A stretch of DNA of 64,000 bases, from the NCBI GenBank assembly GCA_964466315.1, contig CAYXNS010000009.1, forward strand, positions 1 to 64,000. The letters run 5' to 3'. Shown here piece after piece: positions 45,045 to 53,183 of this stretch; within the stretch, counting starts at the first letter, position 1; each line of letters begins with the position of its first letter. Below the pieces are notes generated by a model that was given only the letters and a program-made list of their open reading frames with translations, was not told the DNA's origin and did no database searches. This DNA comes from SMWC01 sp964466315 (GTDB lineage: Bacteria; Pseudomonadota; Gammaproteobacteria; Steroidobacterales; Rariloculaceae). A program made the position numbers and the translations under genes.

Positions 45045-45485
45045 CTATTCTTCGATGATGAACAGGAGTTGGCCGAATTCCACGGGCGCGCCGTTCTCGA
45101 TCAGTATGCTGACTACCCGGCCGGCGACCTCGGCTTCGATCTGGTTCATCATCTTCATGGCCTCGATGATGCACAGAGTATCGCCGACGGTAACGTCGGT
45201 ACCAATCTCGATGAAAGGTTTCGCGCCCGGTGCCGGACCCGAATAGTACGTTCCCACCATCGGAGCAGTTACTTCGTGTCCTGAGCGCATCGCCTCGGGT
45301 ACCGAGGCCTCCACTACTCGTGGTTTCGCGACAGTGGTGGTAACCGGTGCCAGCCCCGCGGCGGGTGGCTCTTCACGAGAATATCGACTGATTCTTACCG
45401 ACTCTTCACCCTCGGTGATCTCTATCTCCGCAATCCCGGATTCCTCGAGCAGTGCGATCAGTTTCTTGACCTTTCTGATATCCAC
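45045..45485 (-). CDS. accB: Biotin carboxyl carrier protein of acetyl-CoA carboxylase
   Basis: 146 residues. N-terminal helix MDIRKVKKLIALLEESGI, an Ala/Pro/Val linker, and the biotinyl domain with EAMKMMN (biotinylated K111) and the thumb-loop segment GTYYSGPAPGAKPF. Good ribosome site (AAGGA seven bases before the ATG). First gene of accBC. Confidence 0.96.
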   Translation of the reverse strand: MDIRKVKKLIALLEESGIAEIEITEGEESVRISRYSREEPPAAGLAPVTTTVAKPRVVEASVPEAMRSGHEVTAPMVGTYYSGPAPGAKPFIEIGTDVTVGDTLCIIEAMKMMNQIEAEVAGRVVSILIENGAPVEFGQLLFIIEE

Positions 45486-45533
45486 ATATTATTCCTTGTT
45501 GTTCGGCGGCGTTTTCTTGTGTAGGACAGGGCA

Positions 45534-45977
45534 CTAGGTAGCCGCGAGATAGCGTTCGGCAGCAATTAACGCAAGTTCGTAACTCGTAATGCCGAATCCG
45601 GCCACGGTCCCGATCGCGATGTCGGAGAAAAACGACTGCTGCCGAAAATCCTCACGGGCGGCGACGTTCGACAAATGGATTTCGATGAACGGGATTCCGA
45701 CAGCGAGCAACGCGTCTCTCAGGACGATGCTCGTATGGGTGAAGGCAGCCGGGTTGAAGAGAATGAGATCGATATTCTCGTCGCGAGCGCCGTGGATGCG
45801 TTTGAGTAGTTCGTGCTCAGCGTCGGTCTGATAGCAAGAGAGCTCGTGTCGCCGTTCCTCGGCCAGCTCGGTCAGGCGCCCCTCGATCTCCTTGAGTGTG
45901 GCGCGCCCATAGATTTCCGATTGCCGCTGTCCGAGCAGGCTCAAATTCGGGCCGTTGATGAGCAATAAGCGCGCCAT
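45534..45977 (-). CDS. aroQ: Type II 3-dehydroquinate dehydratase
   Basis: 147 residues from the ATG at 45977 (a TTG-started extension to 45995 is less likely). Converts 3-dehydroquinate to 3-dehydroshikimate. LLINGPNLSLLGQRQSEIYG provides N11, R18 and the catalytic Y23; NPAAFTHTS, IEIHLSN and AREDFRQQSFFSD supply the remaining active-site residues. The second Asn of the usual GPNLNLLG is Ser here. Located between a TlpA-like gene and accBC, as in many Pseudomonas-like genomes. Confidence 0.94.
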   Translation of the reverse strand: MARLLLINGPNLSLLGQRQSEIYGRATLKEIEGRLTELAEERRHELSCYQTDAEHELLKRIHGARDENIDLILFNPAAFTHTSIVLRDALLAVGIPFIEIHLSNVAAREDFRQQSFFSDIAIGTVAGFGITSYELALIAAERYLAAT

Positions 45978-46061
45978 ATCCGAAGATCGAAGCAAATATA
46001 GGCTAGTTTACACCATTTTCGCCGAAATTAGCCGTACTTAGTCGCGTTCAGTTCGTGGCGG

Positions 46062-46670
46062 CTACATCCGCCCGGCTAGGCGGGCGCGGGCGCGGGCGAC
46101 GTCTGTGTCGCCGGTCTCGAGCGCTTCCAGGATGCCCACGAGGTTGTCGAGATCCTCGGCGTGTAACTCGCCGGTGTGTACGCCGAGTACCCGGCCCGCG
46201 GTATCCGTGAAGACGCTGAACGGCAGGCCGAAGAACTCCACTCCGAATGAAGCCGCTGCATCCATCGCATCCGACTGCCCGATGAGGACGGGGTCGTTGA
46301 ATTCCATGTTTTCCATGAATGCGTGTACCGGGTCCGGCCGATCGACGGCGATCCCGACAACTTGCAGGGAACCTTCACGTTGTGTGTTCTGATACTCGAC
46401 GAGCAGCGGAATCTCCCTGAGGCAGGGCGCGCACCAGGTTGCCCAGAAGTTGACGATCAAAGCCTTGCCGGGCCAGCTCCGGATCGACCGCGGAACGCCG
46501 GCGGCATTCTCCAGCGTGAACTCGGGAAGCATCTCTACGGGTTCTGCCGGCGCGAAGAGGGCTGCCACAGGTTCGGGCGGGATGGGCACGAGATCGAGGG
46601 CGCGGTAGCCGATGTATGCCAGAACGGCTGTGCTACTCAGCAACAGGGTGACTAACGCTGTGCGGGCCAT
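46062..46670 (-). CDS. TlpA-like membrane-anchored thioredoxin-family protein
   Basis: 202 residues from the ATG at 46670. N-terminal membrane anchor (MARTALVTLLLSSTAVLAYI), then a periplasmic redoxin domain with PEFTLENAAG, FWATWCAPCLREIPLL (redox CAPC) and GLPFSVFTDTAGRVL. Likely a thiol reductant for cytochrome c or other envelope proteins, supplied with electrons by the upstream DsbD (13 bp gap). The frame is open further upstream over the dsbD end but without signal. Confidence 0.92.
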   Translation of the reverse strand: MARTALVTLLLSSTAVLAYIGYRALDLVPIPPEPVAALFAPAEPVEMLPEFTLENAAGVPRSIRSWPGKALIVNFWATWCAPCLREIPLLVEYQNTQREGSLQVVGIAVDRPDPVHAFMENMEFNDPVLIGQSDAMDAAASFGVEFFGLPFSVFTDTAGRVLGVHTGELHAEDLDNLVGILEALETGDTDVARARARLAGRM

Positions 46671-46683
46671 GGTGTGCCAGTCG

Positions 46684-48888
46684 TTATAGAGCGGCCAACC
46701 GCTTAACGTGTGGCGCAAAATCCTCCGGCGGGACGAATCCGACGAGCTTGAATGCGGGCTGTTCCTGCCCCGCAGCATCGAAGAAGGCAATGGTCGGTGG
46801 TCCGAAGCTACCGAAATACTGAAGCAGCTCCTTATCGTCGTCGTCGTTTTCGGTTACGTCAGCCTGTAATAGAACGAAGGAATCCAGCGCTGCGATGACG
46901 CCCTTATCCGGGAAAGTGTATTTCTCCATCTCTTTACAGGCGACACACCATTCGGCGCTGAAATCGAACATGACGGGTGTCCCCGCGGCTCGAGCTTCGG
47001 ATAGGGCGACTTCGAGCTCGGCAACAGACTCCACGGGCTCGAAAGCCAGGTGCCTCGCGGACACATCCTCGGCCGAGCCTGCCAGGAGGCCGCCCCTCGG
47101 AATCGGCTCGAGCGGATCGTCGCCGCCAAGGGTTACGCCGATAAGCATGACGGCACCGTAGATACAGGCCATGACGCCGAGTCCTTTGCCGAGGCGTCTC
47201 CCGGCCGGCGCCGCCTCGGGCAGCAGCTCGAACGCGCCGAGAAAAACGCCCGTCAGGAAGACGAGCAGCGCCCACAGCAGCAGCGTGACACTCCCCGGCA
47301 GTACGCGTTCCATCATCCAGATTGCGAGCCCGAGCATCATGACGCCGAAGCCCGCTTTAACGGTATTCATCCACGGCCCGGCCTTCGGCAAGAATTTGCC
47401 ACCGGAGGCGCCGACCAACAACAGCGGCGAACCCATTCCCATGCTCAGCGCGAATAACGCGCCGGCGCCGCGCGGAACGTCGCCCGTTTGCCCGATCACG
47501 GCCAGCGTCGCGACGAGCGGCGGCGCGACACAGGTCGTTACTATCAGTGCGGACAACACGCCCATGATCGCCGTGCCCACGTAAGTGCCCGCCTTCTGAT
47601 TGTTTGACAGGTTGGCTATTCGCGTCTGGATCCCGGTTGGCATCTGTAGCTCGTACATGCCGAACATGCTGAGCGCGAGCGCAACGAATAGTCCCGCGAA
47701 TAACGTTAGTATCCACGGCTCCTGAAACGCGGCCTGGACCTGCTCTCCGGCCAATGCAGTGAGCGCGCCGGCGACCGTGTAGGTCAATGCCATGCCCATG
47801 ACATAGGTGAGCGACAGCGAGAAGCCCTTGGCGGCGGTCACATCATTACCCTGTCCGGCGATGATGCCGGAGAGGATGGGTACCATCGGCAGCACGCAGG
47901 GGGTGAACACGAGCAGCAGACCGGCGGCATAAAAAATCCCGAACACCTTCCACCACGAGTTGTTGATGATCACGGACGCGAGCCGGTCCTGCTCGGAGAC
48001 CAGCAACGGTGCATCGTCGACGGCCGCTGCGAACGCGCTCGACGGAGGAACATCGAGCGTAGCGGATTCGGTGATGACCGGATAGCAGATGCTGTCGACC
48101 TTACAGCCCTGATATCGCGCATCGATGATGACTTCGATGGCATCGGGAGACGCTCTCGAGAATGGCAGTGTGGCCTCGACATAGTCGTAATAGACTTCGA
48201 CGTCGCCGAAGTGTTCGTCGTAGTGAGGCTCGCCGGTGGGGAGACGCGCTGCGCCGAGCTGGATCGCACTGTCGGAACTGAATTCGAACTTGTCTCTATA
48301 GAGGTAGTAGCCGGGCTCGATCTGCCAGCTCAGCGTAATCTCGTTCGCGCCGTCGATGCGGCTGTTCGTGACGAACGCTTCTTCGGCCGGCAAAATCTCG
48401 GCGTCCGATGTGCCAGAGATCAGCTCGCCGAACAAACTTCCGGCGAGAGATTCTGTCGGCAGTGAGACACTGCTGATCCAGCGTTGCGGGGGATAGCATA
48501 GGCCAATGTCGGTGCAGCCTTGTAGCTGGAGCTGGAAGTCCATCGAATCGACCTGCGCCGAGCGCGCATAAGGAATCCGGACTTCGAGCGGGCCGCGATA
48601 GGTCTCGACGACGCCGAAGAACTCATCTTCATAGATCTTTCCGTCGGGGAGAGCGGGTTCGCTCAGTGTGACGGCGTCCGTCTGGCTCGCGAAGCCGAAT
48701 CGCTCACGGTACAGGTAGTAGCCATCTTGAATCTCGAACTCCAATACGAGTTCGTTCGCCGCCACGTTGATCGTGTACGGGAACGCCTGTTCGGGCGGCA
48801 ACACGTCTTGTGCCACGGCGATTCCGTACCCCGCAAGGCTCGGAATAAGAACTAATAGCTTGGTCGTTACGCTACACGAGTAACGCAT
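46684..48888 (-). CDS. dsbD: Thiol:disulfide interchange protein DsbD with duplicated N-terminal domain
   Basis: 734 residues, against about 570-600 for usual DsbD. After the signal peptide there are two tandem nDsbD domains: the first (about 28-145) with QDGYYLYRERFGF and a CTDIGLCYPP redox pair, the second (about 165-285) with EPGYYLYRDKFEF and CKVDSICYP. Then the eight-helix beta domain with FTPCVLPMVP and TTCVAPPLVA cysteines, and the cytoplasmic-electron-accepting gamma domain with FSAEWCVACKEMEKYTF. It moves electrons from cytoplasmic thioredoxin to periplasmic DsbC, CcmG and TlpA-type proteins. A GGAGGAAT ribosome site sits inside the end of cutA. Confidence 0.94.
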   Translation of the reverse strand: MRYSCSVTTKLLVLIPSLAGYGIAVAQDVLPPEQAFPYTINVAANELVLEFEIQDGYYLYRERFGFASQTDAVTLSEPALPDGKIYEDEFFGVVETYRGPLEVRIPYARSAQVDSMDFQLQLQGCTDIGLCYPPQRWISSVSLPTESLAGSLFGELISGTSDAEILPAEEAFVTNSRIDGANEITLSWQIEPGYYLYRDKFEFSSDSAIQLGAARLPTGEPHYDEHFGDVEVYYDYVEATLPFSRASPDAIEVIIDARYQGCKVDSICYPVITESATLDVPPSSAFAAAVDDAPLLVSEQDRLASVIINNSWWKVFGIFYAAGLLLVFTPCVLPMVPILSGIIAGQGNDVTAAKGFSLSLTYVMGMALTYTVAGALTALAGEQVQAAFQEPWILTLFAGLFVALALSMFGMYELQMPTGIQTRIANLSNNQKAGTYVGTAIMGVLSALIVTTCVAPPLVATLAVIGQTGDVPRGAGALFALSMGMGSPLLLVGASGGKFLPKAGPWMNTVKAGFGVMMLGLAIWMMERVLPGSVTLLLWALLVFLTGVFLGAFELLPEAAPAGRRLGKGLGVMACIYGAVMLIGVTLGGDDPLEPIPRGGLLAGSAEDVSARHLAFEPVESVAELEVALSEARAAGTPVMFDFSAEWCVACKEMEKYTFPDKGVIAALDSFVLLQADVTENDDDDKELLQYFGSFGPPTIAFFDAAGQEQPAFKLVGFVPPEDFAPHVKRLAAL

Positions 48889-48891
48889 AGG

Positions 48892-49221
48892 TTATTCCTC
48901 CGGGCTGACCGATGCGGCGAGCCACTTCAGATAGTCCGAAGAACCGCTATGAATAGGGACAGCCAAGACTTCCGGTAGTTCATAACTCGTGTGTTCGCAA
49001 ATGGATGCTTTCAGCGCCTCGAACCGTTCCTGTGTGGTCTTTATTAGTACGAGCACCTCTTGATCATGCTGTAACTTCGACTTCCAACGGTAAGTTGACT
49101 CTATACCCTCGAGCCTGCTGACGCACGCTGCCAGGCGCTCGCCGACGAGTACGTCAGCGAGCTCGCCGGCCTCTTGGGCGTTGCCACAGGTCGTCAATAC
49201 GAGCAGGGCTTCCGGGCTCAA
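48892..49221 (-). CDS. cutA: Divalent-cation tolerance protein CutA
   Basis: 109 residues with a TTG start at 49221. Trimeric ferredoxin-like fold: GERLAACVSRLEGIESTYRWK, HDQEVLVLIKTTQERFEAL and HTSYELPEVLAVPI are diagnostic. Linked to copper tolerance. Its stop is three bases from the dsbD start, as in E. coli cutA-dsbD. The divergent groES promoter lies just upstream. Confidence 0.93.
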   Translation of the reverse strand: MSPEALLVLTTCGNAQEAGELADVLVGERLAACVSRLEGIESTYRWKSKLQHDQEVLVLIKTTQERFEALKASICEHTSYELPEVLAVPIHSGSSDYLKWLAASVSPEE

Positions 49222-49301
49222 CAGACGAGTCCGCCAGTGCTAATGAGGCGGCTAAGGATAGCCTCGACGGTGCCTTGTGTCATGGCAATCGGTCACAACC
49301 C

Positions 49302-49330
49302 CTTGAAATTTGACGATCCATCCCTATTAT
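49302..49330 (+). promoter_or_regulatory. Heat-shock promoter of groESL
   Basis: TTGAAA (49303-49308), 16-bp spacer and TATTAT (49325-49330) form a good sigma-70 promoter. The same stretch also reads CTTGAA, 11 bp, CATCCCTATT, close to the sigma-32 promoter of E. coli groE (CTTGAA, 10 bp, CATCCCCATT). Dual control by RpoH and HrcA is therefore possible. Confidence 0.7.
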
Positions 49331-49356
49331 TAGCACTCGATCCGGCCGAGTGCTAA
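49330..49356 (+). promoter_or_regulatory. CIRCE operator (HrcA-binding site)
   Basis: A perfect CIRCE element: TTAGCACTC (49330-49338), nine-base spacer, GAGTGCTAA (49348-49356). It overlaps the last base of the -10 box and lies 65 bp upstream of the groES ATG, where HrcA binding would block transcription initiation. hrcA itself is not in the window. Confidence 0.97.
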
Positions 49357-49421
49357 TAGTGAACGCGGCCGCCGTATTAATTTTTCCATTAAATCATAGA
49401 CTTGGAGAGGGAGGCCCAGTA

Positions 49422-49712
49422 ATGAATATTCGTCCCTTACACGATCGTGTCGTCATTCGGCGCACGGAGGAAGATCGAACGTCCCCCGGGGGCATCGTGA
49501 TTCCCGATACCGCGACCGAGAAACCGATCAAAGGCGAAGTGGTTGCCGTCGGTAACGGCAAGGTGCTCGATAACGGTGAGACGCGAGCCTTGGACCTTAA
49601 GGCCGGCGACAAAGTCCTGTTCGGCAAGTACTCCGGCACGGAGGTCAAGGTCGAGGGTGAAGAACTCCTGGTCATGCGAGAAGACGACGTCATGGCCGTA
49701 ATCGAGGGCTAA
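49422..49712 (+). CDS. groS: Co-chaperonin GroES
   Basis: 96 residues from the ATG at 49422 (GAGGGAGG ribosome site). MNIRPLHDRVVIRRTEED, the mobile loop with SPGGIVIPDTATEKP, and KVLFGKYSGTEVKVEGEELL are canonical. It caps the GroEL cylinder. Under CIRCE control, 49 bp before groL. Confidence 0.97.
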   Translation: MNIRPLHDRVVIRRTEEDRTSPGGIVIPDTATEKPIKGEVVAVGNGKVLDNGETRALDLKAGDKVLFGKYSGTEVKVEGEELLVMREDDVMAVIEG

Positions 49713-49761
49713 CCTCGATTCCATATCGCACAAAGTAATTCAAGGAACACGGGAGACCGAA

Positions 49762-51396
49762 ATGCCAAAAGAAGTGAGATTTGCCGATGAGGCACGTCAG
49801 CGGATGCTCCAGGGCGTCAACACGCTGGCGAATGCCGTCAAGGTGACACTGGGCCCGAAGGGCCGCAACGTCGTGCTCGAGAAGAGTTTCGGCGCGCCAA
49901 CCGTTACGAAGGATGGCGTATCCGTCGCCAAGGAAATCGAACTCGAAGATAGATTCGAGAACATGGGTGCTCAGATGGTCAAGGAAGTTGCTTCCCAGAC
50001 CTCTGACGCCGCGGGAGACGGCACGACGACCGCCACGATTCTCGCGCAGGCCGTTCTTCGCGAGGGACTCAAGGGCGTCGCTGCGGGCTTCAACCCGATG
50101 GACTTGAAGCGCGGCGTGGATAAGGCGTCCGTGGCGCTCGTTGCGGAGCTGCAGAAGCTGTCGCAGCCGTGTGAGGACGACAAGTCGATCGCGCAGGTCG
50201 GCACGATTTCCGCCAATTCCGACTCCGAGATCGGCAGCATCATTGCCGACGCCATGGGCAAGGTCGGCAAGGAAGGCGTGATCACGGTCGAAGAAGGGTC
50301 CGGACTCGAGAACGATCTCGACGTCGTCGAAGGCATGCAGTTCGATCGCGGTTATCTGTCGCCGTACTTCATCAACGACCAGCAGAGTCAGTCGGTACAG
50401 CTGGAAGACCCTTACATCCTCATCCACGACAAAAAGGTCTCGAACATCCGTGATCTCCTGCCGCTACTCGAGGGTATCGCAAAGTCGAGCCGGCCGTTGT
50501 TGATCATTGCCGAGGACGTGGAGGGCGAAGCTCTCGCGACACTGGTAGTGAACAACATCCGCGGGATTGTGAAGGTCGCTGCCGTGAAGGCGCCGGGCTT
50601 CGGCGATCGCCGCAAGGCCATGTTGCAGGACATCGCGATACTGACCGGCGGTCAAGTGATCTCCGAGGAAGTCGGGCTGTCGCTCGAGAAAGCCAGCCTC
50701 GAGGATCTGGGTGAAGCGAAGAAGATCCAGATCACAAAGGAAAATACTACCGTCATCGATGGCGCCGGGCGGCCCGAGGACATCAAGGGTCGCGTCGATC
50801 AGGTCAACAAGGAGATGGAAGAGTCGACTTCCGATTACGATCGCGAGAAGCTCCAGGAGCGGGTCGCGAAGCTTGCAGGGGGCGTGGCCGTCATCAAGGT
50901 CGGCGCTGCTACGGAAATCGAGATGAAGGAGAAGAAAGCGCGGGTCGAGGATGCTTTGCATGCGACGCGCGCTGCCGTGGAGGAAGGCGTTGTTGCCGGT
51001 GGCGGTGTGGCATTTATCCGGGCTCTGGCGGCCGTATCGAAGCTCGAGGGCGACAACGACGATCAGAATGTGGGAATCAACATCCTGCGTCGTGCCGTCG
51101 AGGAACCCCTGCGTCAGATTGTGGCAAATTCGGGAGAGGATGCGTCGGTGATCCTGAATGCCGTCGAAGCAGGCGAGGGCAACTACGGCTTCGACGCAGC
51201 CCAGAGCGAATACGGCGACATGGTCGAGTTCGGGATCATCGATCCGACCAAGGTGACTCGTCTCGCGTTGCAGAACGCTGCCTCCGTCGCGGGGCTCTTG
51301 CTGACGACCGAAGCAATGATTGCCGAAGCTCCTAAGGATGAGGCCGCCGCTCCGGCGATGCCACCCGATATGGGCGGTATGGGTGGCATGATGTAA
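49762..51396 (+). CDS. groL: Chaperonin GroEL
   Basis: 544 residues. ATP-site motifs (VTLGPKGRNVVLEKSFGAP, the GDGTTTATILAQAV loop), the intermediate hinge ISANSDSEIG, apical domain PYILIHDKKVSNIRDLLPLL, and the GGM-rich tail ending PPDMGGMGGMM. Folding chamber for cytoplasmic proteins. Followed by a strong terminator, so groESL forms a two-gene operon. Confidence 0.97.
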   Translation: MPKEVRFADEARQRMLQGVNTLANAVKVTLGPKGRNVVLEKSFGAPTVTKDGVSVAKEIELEDRFENMGAQMVKEVASQTSDAAGDGTTTATILAQAVLREGLKGVAAGFNPMDLKRGVDKASVALVAELQKLSQPCEDDKSIAQVGTISANSDSEIGSIIADAMGKVGKEGVITVEEGSGLENDLDVVEGMQFDRGYLSPYFINDQQSQSVQLEDPYILIHDKKVSNIRDLLPLLEGIAKSSRPLLIIAEDVEGEALATLVVNNIRGIVKVAAVKAPGFGDRRKAMLQDIAILTGGQVISEEVGLSLEKASLEDLGEAKKIQITKENTTVIDGAGRPEDIKGRVDQVNKEMEESTSDYDREKLQERVAKLAGGVAVIKVGAATEIEMKEKKARVEDALHATRAAVEEGVVAGGGVAFIRALAAVSKLEGDNDDQNVGINILRRAVEEPLRQIVANSGEDASVILNAVEAGEGNYGFDAAQSEYGDMVEFGIIDPTKVTRLALQNAASVAGLLLTTEAMIAEAPKDEAAAPAMPPDMGGMGGMM

Positions 51397-51427
51397 GTCA
51401 TATCCGCCGGGTATCGAGTGAGACACA

Positions 51428-51452
51428 GCCCCGCCAAGTGCGGGGCTTTTTT
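51428..51452 (+). terminator. Rho-independent terminator of groESL
   Basis: Stem GCCCCGC (51428-51434)/GCGGGGC (51440-51446), five-base loop CAAGT, then six T. Thirty-two bases after the groL stop. Confidence 0.95.
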
Positions 51453-51497
51453 CTCGCGAGCCGCAACGGCTAGCAAGTGCTCGGTATCTGGCGTTAG

Positions 51498-51821
51498 AGT
51501 CGGCGAAGCATCCACATCAAGCAAGATCGTGGTGGATTGGCGGATATCGAATTTCTCGTGGACTATTGGGTACTCCAGCATGCGGCCGAATTTCTGGAGT
51601 TGGTCGAATTTCCGGACAACGTTCGTCAGCTCGAAGCACTGGAACTCGCAAAGTTGGTGCCCGCCGAACGGTGCGCGCAGTTGACGGCGATCTATCTGAA
51701 GCTCAGGGAGCGCTCGCACGTACTCGCACTCGACGATACGGGAAGGGTCGTGGATTCATCGGAGTTGACGGCTGAGAGGGAGTACGTTGCTTCGGTATGG
51801 GATGAGGTATTCGCCGGGTAA
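51498..51821 (+). pseudogene. glnE: 3' remnant of glnE (glutamine-synthetase adenylyltransferase)
   Basis: About 107 residues continuing a GlnE C-terminus: HIKQDRGGLADIEFLVDYWV, DNVRQLEALELAKLVPAERC, YLKLRERSHVLALDD and ELTAEREYVASVWDEVF, ending at the normal C-terminus. The full enzyme is about 950 residues; everything before the last catalytic-domain motif (normally GGxADIEF) is missing. An in-frame TAG lies at 51495-51497 and the fragment begins only 45 bp after the groESL terminator. A TTG at 51537 could start a short product, but it would lack the ATP and glutamine-synthetase-binding parts. The order glnE - zinc finger - LPS genes resembles other gammaproteobacteria (with ilvE absent). 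Confidence 0.85.
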
Positions 51822-51874
51822 GCCTCGAGCCCAGAGAGTATAATCGCGGCACTTCAGATTACGGAGAAGGACAG

Positions 51875-52093
51875 GTGCGGAGACGAGCGGGCGGTGTCGA
51901 GGAGGACTTAATCGTTGCGAACGCGGAGAACACCTACCGCGTCAGTCGGGAAGCTGTGCCTCTCCATTGTCCTCTGCCCGGGATGTATCTGTGGAACTCT
52001 CATCCAAGGGTCTTCCTACCCGTAGAAGCGACTGGCGAAGCCAAGTGCCCCTACTGCGGGGCAAGTTACGAATTGATGAACGTCGCGTCCTAG
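51875..52093 (+). CDS. CHCC-type zinc-finger protein
   Basis: 72 residues with a GTG start preceded by GGAGAAGG. The zf-CHCC pattern is visible: HCPLPGMYLWNSHPRVFLPV then KCPYCGASYEL. Related to the 13-kDa zinc subunit of respiratory complex I; bacterial members are of unknown role and often sit next to ilvE/waa genes, as here. Eight bp before the glycosyltransferase gene. Confidence 0.88.
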   Translation: MRRRAGGVEEDLIVANAENTYRVSREAVPLHCPLPGMYLWNSHPRVFLPVEATGEAKCPYCGASYELMNVAS

Positions 52094-52100
52094 TGACTGA

Positions 52101-53183
52101 ATGGTGATTGCCGCTGACAGCGGTGGTTTCCTGCACCACATCAATCTCGCTCGCGTGTATCGAGGCGGTGAGCGTCAAACGGAAATCCTCATAAGAGGCC
52201 TAGCGGCGCATCTTCCTCGGCAGCGCTTGATCACGCGCCGGGGTATGCCTCTTCATACACGGCTGGGAAATACCCCTGGAATCGAAGTCATCCCAGTGGA
52301 CGGCCGACTGGAAGCGTTCATGGCAACCGCCGGAGCAATACTTCTGCACGCACACGAGACGCGTGGCGCACAGGTTTCCTGTCTCAGACATGGTCTGTCG
52401 GCTACCCCCTACGTCATTACCCGTCGCGTGGATAACCGCCCCAGACCGGATCCATTGACGCGTTACATGTATCGGCGAGCGGCGACCGTCGTGGTGTTGT
52501 CCCGTACGATAGGTGAAGTTCTAGCTGACAGTGAGCCGCGCGCGATCATCCAGCGAATTCCCAGCGTCGTCAGTGATTTCCCATCCGATAAGGCCTGGGT
52601 CCGGCAATACCGAGAGTCGCTCAAGGGAAAGTTCCTCGTCGGCCAGGTCGCGGCGCTCGATAATAGCCACAAAGGCCAACTGGTACTGATCGAGTCGGCG
52701 CGCCGGATTGCGTCGTCGTGTCCGGACATCCAGTTCGTGCTGGTCGGTGACGGCCGGGACGAGCAGCGCATCAGGGAAGCGGCCGCGGATCTTAGTAACG
52801 TAAGTTTTACCGGCTGGGTTGAGAACGTCGGCGACTATCTCGCGGCGTTCGATCTCTTCGTCCTACCGTCGCTGCGAGAAGGGTTGGGATCCGTGTTGCT
52901 CGACGCTATGCAGTTCGGATTGCCGATCGTTGCGAGTGCCGTGGGCGGAATTCCGGATATCGTGATTGATGCTGAAAACGGTACACTCGTTCCCCCGGGG
53001 AATTCAGATGAGCTGACCGAGGCGATCCTGCGCTTGTACAGGGACGGCGGGTTGCGCAATGCTATGTCTGTGGCCGCTCGGCGACGGGCGGAGCAATATC
53101 GCCCGGAAGTGATGATCGAGCGATATTGGCGGCTCTATCAGGACATAACCCGCATCTCGCACAGAGGTCGTAGCAAACCATGA
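52101..53183 (+). CDS. GT4-family glycosyltransferase (LPS core)
   Basis: 360 residues. Two Rossmann-like halves: an N-terminal acceptor domain beginning with a GGERQTEILIRGL nucleotide/acceptor loop, and a C-terminal GT4 domain with VGQVAALDNSHKGQLVLIES, LVGDGRDEQRI, VSFTGWVENV and the sugar-nucleotide motif SLREGLGSVLLDAMQFGLPI (E-x7-D). Retaining transferase adding a sugar to LPS core or a related glycolipid; donor not predictable. Overlaps hldD by four bases, so part of the LPS-core operon. Confidence 0.9.
   Translation: MVIAADSGGFLHHINLARVYRGGERQTEILIRGLAAHLPRQRLITRRGMPLHTRLGNTPGIEVIPVDGRLEAFMATAGAILLHAHETRGAQVSCLRHGLSATPYVITRRVDNRPRPDPLTRYMYRRAATVVVLSRTIGEVLADSEPRAIIQRIPSVVSDFPSDKAWVRQYRESLKGKFLVGQVAALDNSHKGQLVLIESARRIASSCPDIQFVLVGDGRDEQRIREAAADLSNVSFTGWVENVGDYLAAFDLFVLPSLREGLGSVLLDAMQFGLPIVASAVGGIPDIVIDAENGTLVPPGNSDELTEAILRLYRDGGLRNAMSVAARRRAEQYRPEVMIERYWRLYQDITRISHRGRSKP

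Noticed and set aside
50464..51426. Open frame antisense to groL
   Set aside because: Common artefact opposite groEL; no start signal or similarity.
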